Source of the DNA: UBA1381 sp964399965
GTDB taxonomy: Bacteria > Bacillota > Clostridia > UBA1381
Direction: 5' to 3'
Length of the DNA stretch: 53,004 nt
NCBI GenBank assembly: GCA_964399965.1
Contig: CAYNRX010000011.1
Location: 1 to 53,004, forward strand
Position 1 is the first letter of the stretch; every line of letters begins with the position of its first letter. Below the pieces are notes generated by a model that was given only the letters and a program-made list of their open reading frames with translations, was not told the DNA's origin and did no database searches. This document shows, piece by piece, positions 24,103-32,328 of the stretch. The translations under genes were made by a program, and so were the position numbers.

Positions 24103-25070
24103 AAATATTCGCCTTTTCTCCCTCGTCGGCCGCGCTTTGCCGCCAATTATCCTCGGCGCTGGGAGCGCAGGGTTATATGTTCGCCCGCTATCCCTCCCCG
24201 GGGCTTGCGCCCTTTGAGCGCGCGGGGGATATCATAAAGGATTGCTGGGGCGAGGAGCTGGTGTTTATCTGCGCCGTGGGAGCGGCGGTGCGCATAACGG
24301 CTCCCTTTATCGGCGATAAACGCACCGACAGCGCGGTGGCCGTGATTGATGAAACGGCGCGGTTTGCCGTGGCGGTGCTGTCGGGGCATCTTGGCGGAGG
24401 AAACGAGCTTGCCCGGCGTATCGCAGCGGCAACGGGAGCGGAAGCGGTGATAACAACGGCCACCGACCGCCGGGGGATATTCGCCGCCGATGATTTCGCC
24501 CGCCGGCATGGCCTTATTGTCGAGGATATGGATCTGGCCAAGGAAATTTCCGCCGCCCTTCTGCGCGGCGAGAGACCGGGATTCGTGAGCGAAAAAACGC
24601 CCATGCCCGCGGGCTTTGATGCCGAAAATCCCGAGCTGGGGCTTTATATCGGCTTTGGCGATGTGTATCCGTTCAAGCGCACGCTGCGGCTTTTGGTGCC
24701 GGTGACGGTCGGTATCGGCTGCCGCCGGGGGACTTCGGCCGCAGAGATCGCAAAAGCTGTATCATCAGCGGCCAAATCGGCCGGTATAGCTCCGCAGGCG
24801 ATAGCCCGGGCGGCTTCGATAGATATAAAGCGTGACGAGGCCGGGCTTAGGGAATTTTGCCAAAGCCGGGATATCCCGGCGGTGTTCTTTTCCGCACAGG
24901 AGTTGCAGGCGGCTGAGGGAGATTTCACCGATTCGGCATTTGTGAAAAAAATAACAGGGGTGGGAAGCGTCTGCGACCGTGCCTGCGCCCTTTTGGGAAG
25001 GCTCATCGTCCCCAAGGGCAGATACGGCAATGTTACCGTAGCCTTTTCCGCTCCGGAGGAATGGATATGA
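24099..25070 (+). CDS. cbiG: Cobalt-precorrin-5A hydrolase
   Basis: 323 residues. CbiG opens the lactone and releases the C20 fragment as acetaldehyde. The N-terminal domain has FICAVGAAVRITAPFI, the central part VVAVDE-like AVAVIDETARFAVAVLSGHLGGGNELARRIAAA and VITTATDR, and the C-terminal domain GIGCRRGTSAAEIAKAV and FFSAQEL. Overlaps cbiF and cbiH by 4 nt each. Confidence 0.94.
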   Translation: MKIFAFSPSSAALCRQLSSALGAQGYMFARYPSPGLAPFERAGDIIKDCWGEELVFICAVGAAVRITAPFIGDKRTDSAVAVIDETARFAVAVLSGHLGGGNELARRIAAATGAEAVITTATDRRGIFAADDFARRHGLIVEDMDLAKEISAALLRGERPGFVSEKTPMPAGFDAENPELGLYIGFGDVYPFKRTLRLLVPVTVGIGCRRGTSAAEIAKAVSSAAKSAGIAPQAIARAASIDIKRDEAGLREFCQSRDIPAVFFSAQELQAAEGDFTDSAFVKKITGVGSVCDRACALLGRLIVPKGRYGNVTVAFSAPEEWI

Positions 25071-25792
25071 AGAAATTATACGTTATAGGAATAGGAAACG
25101 GCGGCGATACCATGACGGCGGCGGCCGCAAAAGCGTTGGCCGCCTGTGAGGTGATAGTCGGCTACAGCACCTATATCGCCCTGCTTGGTGAAGAGCTTAC
25201 AGGGAAAGAGGTGATATCGGGCGGTATGCGCTCAGAAAAGGAACGATGCCTGCGCGCGCTGGAGGCGGCAAACGAGGGCAGGACGGCCGCCCTTATATCG
25301 AGCGGAGACGCCGGGGTCTACGGCATGGCTTCGCTGTCGTTGGAGCTGGCGGCGGATTTTTCGGAGGTGGAGGTGGAGATCGTGCCGGGGGTGACGGCGG
25401 CTTTAGCAGGAGCATCGCTTGTGGGAGCACCGTTGGGGCATGATTTTGCCGTGGTGAGCCTAAGCGACCTCCTAACGCCCTGGGAGATCATAGAAAAGCG
25501 GCTGCGCGCGGCCTGCGAGGGCGATTTTGCCCTGGCGATATATAACCCCGAAAGCCGCGGCCGCAAGGGATATCTTGCCCGCGCCTGCCGTATCCTCCTG
25601 GAATACAAAAGCGGCGATACCCCGGCGGCGGCGGTGAAAAATATCGGCCGCGAGGGCGAAAGCGTGCGCTTGATGACGCTTAGGGAAATGGCGGAGTACA
25701 CGGCCGATATGACGACGACCGTTTTTATAGGAAACAGCACCACGCGGATGATCGGCGGACGCATGGTGACGATGCGGGGGTATTTGCTGTGA
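25067..25792 (+). CDS. cbiH: Cobalt-precorrin-3 C17-methyltransferase
   Basis: 241 residues, ring-contracting tetrapyrrole methylase. MKKLYVIGIGNGGDTMTAAAAKAL, VGYSTYI, SSGDAGVYGMASL, PGVTAALAGASLVGAPLGHDFAVVSLSDLLTPWE and YNPESRGRKGYL mark CbiH/CobJ. ATG 25067 overlaps the cbiG stop (ATGA) with GGAGGA at 25055-25060, a better spacing than for the ATG at 25061. Its stop overlaps the next GTG. Confidence 0.95.
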   Translation: MKKLYVIGIGNGGDTMTAAAAKALAACEVIVGYSTYIALLGEELTGKEVISGGMRSEKERCLRALEAANEGRTAALISSGDAGVYGMASLSLELAADFSEVEVEIVPGVTAALAGASLVGAPLGHDFAVVSLSDLLTPWEIIEKRLRAACEGDFALAIYNPESRGRKGYLARACRILLEYKSGDTPAAAVKNIGREGESVRLMTLREMAEYTADMTTTVFIGNSTTRMIGGRMVTMRGYLL

Positions 25793-26550
25793 TAGCGGTA
25801 TTTGCGGGGACGAGCGAGGGAAGGCGGACGGTATCGCTTTTGCTTGCGGCGGGAGTGAGGACGGCGGCCTTCACGGCGGAGGAATACGGGGCGGAGATAC
25901 TGCGGCGGGAATGCCCGGGAGCTAAGGTATTCTGCGGCCGCCTGGCGGCAAAAGAGATGCACGAGTGTCTCCGGGAGCTTTCCCCGGCGGCGGTGATAGA
26001 CGCTACCCATCCCTATGCTGATGAGGCAAGCCGCAATATCCGCGCGGCCTGCGAAGATATCCCCTATATCCGCGTGAGCCGTCCCCGGGAGGAAACGCCG
26101 CCCGAAGCGCACCTGTTCGATACGATGGACGCTATCGTTTCCGCTCTCGATAGGACGGATAAAACAGTGCTGACGACAACGGGGGCAAAGGAGCTGGCCG
26201 CGCTTACAAATGTGCGGGGATACCGGGAGCGGCTGTGGATAAGGATCCTGCCGCTGGAGGAGAATATAAGTCGCGCCCGTGGTCTGGGATTTTCGCCCCG
26301 GCGCATAATAGCCGTCCAGGGGCCGTTTCCCAGTGAGCTGGAGCTTGCGCTGCTGCATTTTACGGGAGCGGGAATACTGGTGACGAAGGCCTCGGGCAGG
26401 GCGGGCGGATTTTTGGAAAAGGCGGCCGCCGCCAAAGAGGCCGGGGCGGAGCTGTTCGTCCTGTCTCCCCCGGACGATAGCGGCGTGAGCGTGGAAGAGG
26501 CGGTCGCCCGGGCGTTATCAAAGGAGGAGTCGGTATGCGGGCATGGATAA
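25789..26550 (+). CDS. cbiJ: Precorrin-6A (cobalt-precorrin-6A) reductase
   Basis: 253 residues. CbiJ/CobK reduces precorrin-6A with NAD(P)H. Features are VFAGTSEGRRTVSLLLAAG, AVIDATHPYADEASRNI, YIRVSRP, VLTTTGAKEL, RIIAVQGPFPSELELALL and LVTKASGRAGGFLEKAAAA. The start is GTG 25789 in a GTGA overlap with cbiH. Overlaps cobS by 16 nt. Confidence 0.92.
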   Translation: MIAVFAGTSEGRRTVSLLLAAGVRTAAFTAEEYGAEILRRECPGAKVFCGRLAAKEMHECLRELSPAAVIDATHPYADEASRNIRAACEDIPYIRVSRPREETPPEAHLFDTMDAIVSALDRTDKTVLTTTGAKELAALTNVRGYRERLWIRILPLEENISRARGLGFSPRRIIAVQGPFPSELELALLHFTGAGILVTKASGRAGGFLEKAAAAKEAGAELFVLSPPDDSGVSVEEAVARALSKEESVCGHG

Positions 26551-27308
26551 GGTCATTCGCAGCGGCGATGGCGATGTATACGCGGCTGCCGGTATTGCCG
26601 GTCAGGTGGGATCAAAGCAGCTTAAAATACGCCCTCTGCTGTTTTCCGGCAGCGGGGCTGATAATAGGGGCGTTGTTCCTTTTGTGGACGCTGGCGGCAC
26701 AAAAGCTCCTCATCGGGCGTCTGTTCTTTGCCGCTGTATCGGCGGCGATACCGCTTTTGGTATCGGGAGGGATCCATCTGGACGGCTTCTGCGATACGAC
26801 CGACGCGGTCTTTTCCTATAAAAGCCGCGCCGAACGGCTCGATATAATGCGCGATCCGCACGTGGGAGCGTTCGGATCGATGTTCACCGCCCTGTATCTT
26901 TTGCTGTGGACGGGGGCGATGTCGGAGCTTGCGGGCGGATATATAGCCGTAGGGCTTTTGTTCGCTCTGGAACGCTCGCTGTCGGGGCTCATGGCCGCCG
27001 CCACTCCGGGAGCGCGCAAAGAAGGGACGGTGCGCACCTTTGCCGATGGGGCTTCGGAGAAAACGCCGATAGTGCTGGCGGCCGAAGCGGTGATATTGGC
27101 GGGTATTATGATATATAAGGAGCCGTTGACGGGAGCGGCCGGGGTGGCGGGCGTTGTGGGAGCGTTCATCCTCTGCCGGCGGTATGCCCTTAAAACGTTC
27201 GGCGGCGTGACCGGCGATATCTGCGGCTGGTTTTTGCAGATAGCAGAGCTTGCGGCGATAATACTGATGGTAATGGTGCAGAAGGGAGCGGCGATATATC
27301 AACTCTAA
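26535..27308 (+). CDS. cobS: Adenosylcobinamide-GDP ribazoletransferase (cobalamin synthase)
   Basis: 257 residues, integral membrane protein with about six hydrophobic segments. CobS joins adenosylcobinamide-GDP to alpha-ribazole. Hallmarks: FPAAGLIIG, GGIHLDGFCDTTDAVFSYKSRAERLDIMRDPHVGAFG (in parts), and FGGVTGDICGWFLQIAEL. AAGGAGG at 26521-26527 fixes ATG 26535, inside the end of cbiJ. Followed by a 121-nt gap, the only sizeable break in the B12 operon. Confidence 0.94.
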   Translation: MRAWIRSFAAAMAMYTRLPVLPVRWDQSSLKYALCCFPAAGLIIGALFLLWTLAAQKLLIGRLFFAAVSAAIPLLVSGGIHLDGFCDTTDAVFSYKSRAERLDIMRDPHVGAFGSMFTALYLLLWTGAMSELAGGYIAVGLLFALERSLSGLMAAATPGARKEGTVRTFADGASEKTPIVLAAEAVILAGIMIYKEPLTGAAGVAGVVGAFILCRRYALKTFGGVTGDICGWFLQIAELAAIILMVMVQKGAAIYQL

Positions 27309-27361
27309 GGTGCAGGGAGCTTTCGTCCGGCAGTCTAAACGGACGCGCACATGAACACGGT

Positions 27362-27390
27362 TTGACGCTCTGTCCGCCCACCGGCATAGT
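27362..27390 (+). promoter_or_regulatory. Possible internal promoter in the B12 operon
   Basis: TTGACG at 27362-27367, a 17-bp spacer and CATAGT at 27385-27390 in the 121-nt gap after cobS. The gap also has a small hairpin cgtccg/cggacg (27324-27345). The -10 is poor, so this is tentative. Confidence 0.35.
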
Positions 27391-27429
27391 GTTAGATATT
27401 TTCCATGATTAAGAGTGGGCAGAAGGGAT

Positions 27430-27792
27430 ATGATCATTATGTTATTTTTGGTAGGAGGTCACTGGCAGGGTCAGCATAACCTGGCCAAAGGGTTGGCCGG
27501 GAGCGACGGCGTTAAGGGCGAAAAAGCTAAATTTGAGGAATTTTTCACCACCCCGGCAATAATCGACCTGCACGAGGCCGTGCGGAGGTTCCCGGGAGCG
27601 GACTGGGAGGAGGTTTTCCGCCGCAATCCCATGGTGGTGATCTCGGCCGACGATGTCGGCTCGGGCGTCATACCGGAGGACGAGGCGGAGCGCGAATGGC
27701 GCGAGGAATGCGGCCGGGTATACTGCCTGGCGGCCAGGTTTGCCAAAGAGGTGTATAAGGTGACGGCGGGAGTGGCGTTTCAGATAAAATGA
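27430..27792 (+). CDS. Short CobU-like protein with altered P-loop
   Basis: 120 residues. It resembles CobU, the adenosylcobinamide kinase/guanylyltransferase, at both ends: MLFLVGGHWQGQHNLAKGL at the P-loop position and VISADDVGSGVIPEDEAEREWREECGRVYCLAARFAKEVYKV at the C-terminus (in parts). It is far shorter than enterobacterial CobU (about 180 residues), and the P-loop reads GGHWQGQH, with Gln in place of the ATP-binding Lys. Short CobU relatives are common in clostridia; whether this one is active is doubtful. Start is ATG 27430 or 27439; AGAAGGG at 27421-27427 does not decide. Its stop overlaps cobC by 4 nt. Confidence 0.65.
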   Translation: MIIMLFLVGGHWQGQHNLAKGLAGSDGVKGEKAKFEEFFTTPAIIDLHEAVRRFPGADWEEVFRRNPMVVISADDVGSGVIPEDEAEREWREECGRVYCLAARFAKEVYKVTAGVAFQIK

Positions 27793-28310
27793 AGATATAC
27801 ATAATACGCCACGGGAAAACGCTGTCCAACGAGAAGCATCTTTATTGCGGCCGTACCGATGAGGAGCTTACAGAAGCGGGAGCGGCGGAGCTTGTGGCAA
27901 GGGATTGGCCGCCTATTGACCGGGTGCTCATAAGCCCGGCCAAACGCTGCCGCCAAACGGCGGATATCGTCTGCCCCGGAGCCCTGCAAAGGGAGCTTGC
28001 GGGTCTTTGGGAGATGGATTTCGGCCTGATGGAAGGGCGCGGCTGGGAGGAGCTTTCGGGATATGCGTTTTACCGCGACTGGCTTGCAAGCGGCTGCACA
28101 GCCCCGATCCCGGACGGCGAGAGCCGCGAGCAGTTCATCCGCCGCACGGTGGACGCCTTTTATGAGGGGCTTGACTTTTTGCGGGGAGCGGCCTGCCCGG
28201 GCGTGATCGCCCATGGCGGCACGGCGATGGCCTTGGGATCGCATTTCATGGGCGGCGATTATTTCGACTATTCGATAAAAAACGGAGAGATGTTGCAGCT
28301 GTGGTTATGA
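27789..28310 (+). CDS. cobC: Histidine phosphatase, probable alpha-ribazole-phosphatase
   Basis: 173 residues. Histidine phosphatase family: IIRHGKT at residues about 5-11 carries the phosphorylated His; the second His is in IAHGGTAMAL near residue 140; FGLMEGRGWEEL is the usual middle motif. In the B12 operon the natural role is removing phosphate from alpha-ribazole-5-phosphate or adenosylcobalamin-5-phosphate. ATG 27789 overlaps the CobU-like stop by 4 nt. Confidence 0.85.
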   Translation: MKIYIIRHGKTLSNEKHLYCGRTDEELTEAGAAELVARDWPPIDRVLISPAKRCRQTADIVCPGALQRELAGLWEMDFGLMEGRGWEELSGYAFYRDWLASGCTAPIPDGESREQFIRRTVDAFYEGLDFLRGAACPGVIAHGGTAMALGSHFMGGDYFDYSIKNGEMLQLWL

Positions 28311-29266
28311 GAATATTATCGATGGCGGCGGGACTTTTGCTGGATGCGCTTTTGGGCGATCCTCCCCGGCCGCCGCATCCGGTGGTGATAATGGGCAGGG
28401 AGATATCGTTTCTGGAAGGGCGGCTGAGGAAGCAAGACGGCTCGCCCCGTACACAGATAGCCGCCGGAGCGGTCCTGACCGCCGCGATATGCATACCGGC
28501 CTTTTTGATCCCGTTTCTGACCCTGATGATAGCCGGGAGGATAAGCATCTATATCTCAGCGGCCGTATCGGCGGTGATGTGCTATCAGGCGGTGGCCGTA
28601 AGGTCGCTTTACACCGAGAGCATGAGGGTGTACCATGCGCTTAAAAAGGGCGATCTGGCAGAGGCAAGAGAAGCGGTGGGGCGCATTGTGGGGCGCGATA
28701 CGGCCGAGCTTTCCGAGGAGGGCGTGATAAGGGCGGCGGTGGAGACCGTGGCCGAGAATACCTCTGACGGGGTGACCGCGCCGCTTATGTATTTTGCGGC
28801 CGGGGGCGGCAGCCTGGCCTTTTTCTACAAGGCCGTAAACACGCTTGATTCGATGATAGGCTATAAAAATGAGAAATACCTTTATTTCGGCCGTTTTGCC
28901 GCCCGGCTTGACGATGTGATGAATTTTCTGCCCTCCAGGCTGACGGCGCTGATAATGGTAGCGGCCGCCGCCCTGTGCGGCCTTGATATGCGCGGAGCGT
29001 GGCGGATATGGCACCGCGACCGCAGGAACCACAAAAGCCCCAATTCCGCCCAGACCGAGGCGGCCGCAGCAGGCGCGCTGGGGATAAGGCTCGGCGGCAG
29101 CTCCCGCTATTTCGGGGAATGGGTGCAAAAGCCGTATATCGGCGATGATACCCGTCCGCCGGAGGCGGAGGATATCCGGCGGGCGAACCGGCTGATGATA
29201 TCGACCTCGCTGATAACGGCGGCCGTCCTGGCGGCGGCAGCGGCGGTATGCGGCCGTATAATATAA
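28307..29266 (+). CDS. cbiB: Adenosylcobinamide-phosphate synthase
   Basis: 319 residues, membrane protein that amidates adenosylcobyric acid with aminopropanol phosphate. Motifs: AGLLLDALLGDPPRPPHPVVIMG at the start, VGRIVGRDTAELSEEGVIRAAVETVAENTSDGVTAPL (in parts), YKAVNTLDSMIGYKNEKYLYFG, RDRRNHKSPNSAQTEAAAAGALG. ATG 28307 lies in an ATGA overlap with cobC; a GTG at 28301 is the alternative. 16 nt before cobD. Confidence 0.94.
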   Translation: MRILSMAAGLLLDALLGDPPRPPHPVVIMGREISFLEGRLRKQDGSPRTQIAAGAVLTAAICIPAFLIPFLTLMIAGRISIYISAAVSAVMCYQAVAVRSLYTESMRVYHALKKGDLAEAREAVGRIVGRDTAELSEEGVIRAAVETVAENTSDGVTAPLMYFAAGGGSLAFFYKAVNTLDSMIGYKNEKYLYFGRFAARLDDVMNFLPSRLTALIMVAAAALCGLDMRGAWRIWHRDRRNHKSPNSAQTEAAAAGALGIRLGGSSRYFGEWVQKPYIGDDTRPPEAEDIRRANRLMISTSLITAAVLAAAAAVCGRII

Positions 29267-29282
29267 CACAGGAGGATGTTTT

Positions 29283-30272
29283 ATGAGATATGCGCACGGC
29301 GGACGCTGCCCTGCGGGCCTTGTTGACTATTCGGCCAACATTAACCCCTACGGCCTGCCCGAAAGCGTCAAAAAAGCCCTTATCGAAAATATCGACTCCC
29401 TTTCCCGCTATCCCGATCCCGATTGCACGGAGCTCAAAGCATCGCTTGCCGCGCGCCATCGCGGCCATATCGTCTGCGGCAACGGGGCGGCGGAGCTGAT
29501 ATTTTCCCTGACGCGGGCGTTGGCGGTGAAAACGGCCGTCCTTCTCTCCCCCGGCTTTCATGAGTATGAGAGGGCGTTATCGGGAGCGGAGATCAGGTAT
29601 GTGGAGCTTAGCGAGAAGAAGGGCTTCCGCTGGGACGGGGAGCTTTTTGCGGCCCTGGAGGGAGCGGATTTTTTTATCTTCTCCAATCCCCAAAATCCTA
29701 CCGGCGTTTTGGAGGATCCGCGGCCGGTGTTCGAATTTTGCCGTAAGCGGGGGATATTCGTGTGCGCTGACGAATGCTTCATGGATTTTTGCGATCTTCC
29801 CCGTTCGGCTGAGCCGCTGCTTTACGAGCGGTCGGCCATAATACGCGCGTTCACCAAAACGCACGCGATGGCGGGTCTGCGTCTGGGATACCTGGTTACG
29901 CCCGACAGAGATTTGGCGGAGAGGATAGAGCAGGCGCGTCCGGAGTGGACGGTGTCCAAAGCGGCGCAGCTGGCCGGCCTGGCAGCTATGAGAGACGGGG
30001 AATATCTTTGCCGTACCCTGCCCCTGATAGCGAAGGAACGCGAAAAAATGCGCGATTTCCTTTGCGAGTGCGGCTGCAGGGTGTACGGCTCCCGAGCCAA
30101 TTTCCTCTTCTTCCGCGCCCGTCCGGGGCTGTTTGAGCATTGCCGCCGAAACGGCTTTATTATCCGCGACTGCTCCAACTACCGGGGACTTGAGGAGGGC
30201 TTTTACCGCATTGCGGTGGGACGCGATAACGAGAGACTTTTAGAGGTGATAAGACAATGGCAAAGCCGATAA
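29283..30272 (+). CDS. cobD: Threonine-phosphate decarboxylase
   Basis: 329 residues, PLP-dependent fold-type I enzyme. CobD makes aminopropanol phosphate from threonine phosphate for CbiB. Motifs: YAHGGR, DYSANINPYGLPESVKKAL, YPDPDCTELKASLAARH, FSNPQNPTGVL, ADECFMDF, and the PLP lysine in TKTHAMAGLRLGYL. AGGAGG precedes ATG 29283. Overlaps cbiP by 16 nt. The separate N-terminal kinase PduX is not present. Confidence 0.92.
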   Translation: MRYAHGGRCPAGLVDYSANINPYGLPESVKKALIENIDSLSRYPDPDCTELKASLAARHRGHIVCGNGAAELIFSLTRALAVKTAVLLSPGFHEYERALSGAEIRYVELSEKKGFRWDGELFAALEGADFFIFSNPQNPTGVLEDPRPVFEFCRKRGIFVCADECFMDFCDLPRSAEPLLYERSAIIRAFTKTHAMAGLRLGYLVTPDRDLAERIEQARPEWTVSKAAQLAGLAAMRDGEYLCRTLPLIAKEREKMRDFLCECGCRVYGSRANFLFFRARPGLFEHCRRNGFIIRDCSNYRGLEEGFYRIAVGRDNERLLEVIRQWQSR

Positions 30273-31696
30273 TGATACAGGGCACGATGTCAAATGCCGG
30301 CAAGAGCCTGCTTGCGACAGGGCTGTGCCGGATATTTTCCCGGTACGGCTATAGGACGGCTCCGTTCAAATCGCAGAATATGGCCTTGAATGCCGGCGTG
30401 ACGGCCGAGGGGCTGGAGATGGGGCGGGCGCAGATAACGCAGGCCGAGGCGGCGGGCATAGAGCCGGAGGCGGCGATGAATCCGGTGCTCCTGAAGCCGA
30501 CCTCCGACAGCGGGTCGCAGGTGATAGTAAACGGCCGCGCCGTATCCTCAATGAGCGCAAGGGAATATTTCCGCCGCAAAAGGGAGCTTGTCCCCCAGAT
30601 AATGAAGGCCTATAAAAGCCTTGACGAGAGGTTCGAGGTGATAGTTATCGAGGGAGCGGGAAGCCCGGTGGAGCTTAACCTGCAGCGTGACGATATCGTC
30701 AACATGGGTATGGCGGAGCTGGCGGACGCTCCGGTGCTTTTGGCCGGGGATATCGACCGGGGCGGAATATTTGCCCAGCTGTGGGGGACGGTGTCTCTTC
30801 TTAAGGAGAAGGACAGGGCGCGCTTGGCCGGGCTTATCGTCAATAAATTCCGCGGCGACCGCTCCCTTTTTGACGAGGGAGTAAAAATGCTCGAGGACAT
30901 CTGTCAAAAGCCGGTTCTGGGCGTAGTCCCCTATATAGAGGCGGTGATAGACGGCGAGGACAGCCTGGCTGACGACTGGAACGAGAGGTATACGGCAGGG
31001 GCGGATCTGGCGGTGATACGGCTGGAGAGGATATCCAACTTTACCGATTTTAAGGTGTTTGAAGCGATGCCCGGCGTAAGCCTGCGTTACGTAGATTCGC
31101 CGCAGAAGCTGGGGCGGCCGGACTGCCTGTTTCTGCCCGGGAGCAAGAACACGGCGGCCGATGCGGCCTTTTTAGAGCGGTCGGGGCTGGCGCGGGAGAT
31201 CGTGCGCCTGGCGCATGAGGGCGTGCCGGTGGTAGGCGTTTGCGGCGGCCTGCAGCTTTTGGGGAGAGATATCCGCGATCCGCAAGGGACCGAGGGCGGC
31301 AGCGCCCGGGGGCTGGGGCTTTTGGATATGGAAACGGAGTTTTTGCCCAAAAAAAAGCTCTGCCGCCGCAAGGGGAGGATATCGGGAGCCGAGGGAGTGT
31401 TTGCCCCTCTGGAAGGCCTTTCCTACAGCGGATATGAAATGCACATGGGGCGCACGAAAGGCGTTTCGGATTGCATTTTCGCGGGCAATAATCTAATGGG
31501 GACGTATGTGCACGGCATATTCGACCGTATCGCCTCGGAATTTGTCAGCTGCGTCTGCCCCTCGTATAAGGGAACGTTTGACTATGCGGCCTTTAAGGCG
31601 AGCCAGTACGACCGCCTGGCCGATGTTCTGGAGGAAAGTCTCGATATGGAGAGGATATGCCGTATCATGGGTATTGAATGGAGGGAAACGAAGTGA
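30257..31696 (+). CDS. cbiP: Adenosylcobyric acid synthase (glutamine-hydrolysing)
   Basis: 479 residues. CbiP/CobQ amidates four side chains of the corrin ring. The P-loop-like start IMIQGTMSNAGKSLLATGLCR, PFKSQNMALNAGV, EGAGSPVELNL and LLAGDIDRGGIFAQLWG lie in the synthetase half; the glutaminase half has LFLPGSKNTAADAAFL and the nucleophile Cys in VVGVCGGLQLLG, with YEMHMG and YVHGIFD near the end. Overlaps cobD by 16 nt and cbiC by 4 nt. Confidence 0.95.
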   Translation: MAKPIMIQGTMSNAGKSLLATGLCRIFSRYGYRTAPFKSQNMALNAGVTAEGLEMGRAQITQAEAAGIEPEAAMNPVLLKPTSDSGSQVIVNGRAVSSMSAREYFRRKRELVPQIMKAYKSLDERFEVIVIEGAGSPVELNLQRDDIVNMGMAELADAPVLLAGDIDRGGIFAQLWGTVSLLKEKDRARLAGLIVNKFRGDRSLFDEGVKMLEDICQKPVLGVVPYIEAVIDGEDSLADDWNERYTAGADLAVIRLERISNFTDFKVFEAMPGVSLRYVDSPQKLGRPDCLFLPGSKNTAADAAFLERSGLAREIVRLAHEGVPVVGVCGGLQLLGRDIRDPQGTEGGSARGLGLLDMETEFLPKKKLCRRKGRISGAEGVFAPLEGLSYSGYEMHMGRTKGVSDCIFAGNNLMGTYVHGIFDRIASEFVSCVCPSYKGTFDYAAFKASQYDRLADVLEESLDMERICRIMGIEWRETK

Positions 31697-32328
31697 AGCT
31701 TGAATATAAATATCCGGCGGAGATAGAAAAGCGCAGCATGGACATAATAGAGCAGGAGCTGGGCGAGGTCGACATGGGCTATACGGAGAAGGAGATATTA
31801 AAGCGCGTCATACATACGACCGCCGACTTTGACTACCGGGAGAATCTGTATTTTTCGCCGGGAGCGGTGAGGACGGCGATCTCGGCTCTGGAGGGCGGCG
31901 CGGATGTGGTGACCGATACCAACATGGCTCTGGCAGGGATAAACAAGGGCGTGCTAAAAACGCTGGGCGCAGGCGCGCACTGTTTCATGGCCGACAGAAG
32001 CGTTATGGAGGACGCGCGCGCCAAGGGCATAACACGGGCGGCAGCGGCGGTAGAGCGGCTGGAGGGCTGGGAAAAGCCTTTCATCTACGCCTGCGGCAAT
32101 GCGCCCACGGCTCTTATCCGCCTGCGGGAGCTGATCGATGAGGGAAAAGTGCGCCCGGTGCTGGTGATAGCCACTCCCGTGGGATTTGTCAACGTGGTGA
32201 CGGCTAAGGAGCTTATCATAGAGAGCGGTATACCCAACATCACCGCCCGCGGCAGAAAGGGCGGCTCCACCGTGGCGGCGGCGATAGTAAACGCGCTTTT
32301 GTATAAGATACGGGATGATAGAGAATAA
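31693..32328 (+). CDS. cbiC: Cobalt-precorrin-8 methylmutase
   Basis: 211 residues. CbiC moves the C11 methyl to C12, giving cobyrinic acid. Motifs: YPAEIEKRSMDIIEQEL, RVIHTTADFDY with the catalytic His, VVTDTNMALAGINKGVL, FIYACGNAPTALIRLREL, ATPVGFVNVVTAKEL. GTG 31693 is preferred: it overlaps the cbiP stop (GTGA) and has GGAGGG at 31680-31685, whereas the upstream ATG 31678 lies within that ribosome site. Confidence 0.94.
   Translation: MKLEYKYPAEIEKRSMDIIEQELGEVDMGYTEKEILKRVIHTTADFDYRENLYFSPGAVRTAISALEGGADVVTDTNMALAGINKGVLKTLGAGAHCFMADRSVMEDARAKGITRAAAAVERLEGWEKPFIYACGNAPTALIRLRELIDEGKVRPVLVIATPVGFVNVVTAKELIIESGIPNITARGRKGGSTVAAAIVNALLYKIRDDRE

Noticed and set aside
27309..27429. Structured regulatory RNA in the cobS/CobU-like gap
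   Set aside because: Only one short hairpin (cgtccg/cggacg) is clear and no known riboswitch pattern fits; kept only as a weak promoter candidate.
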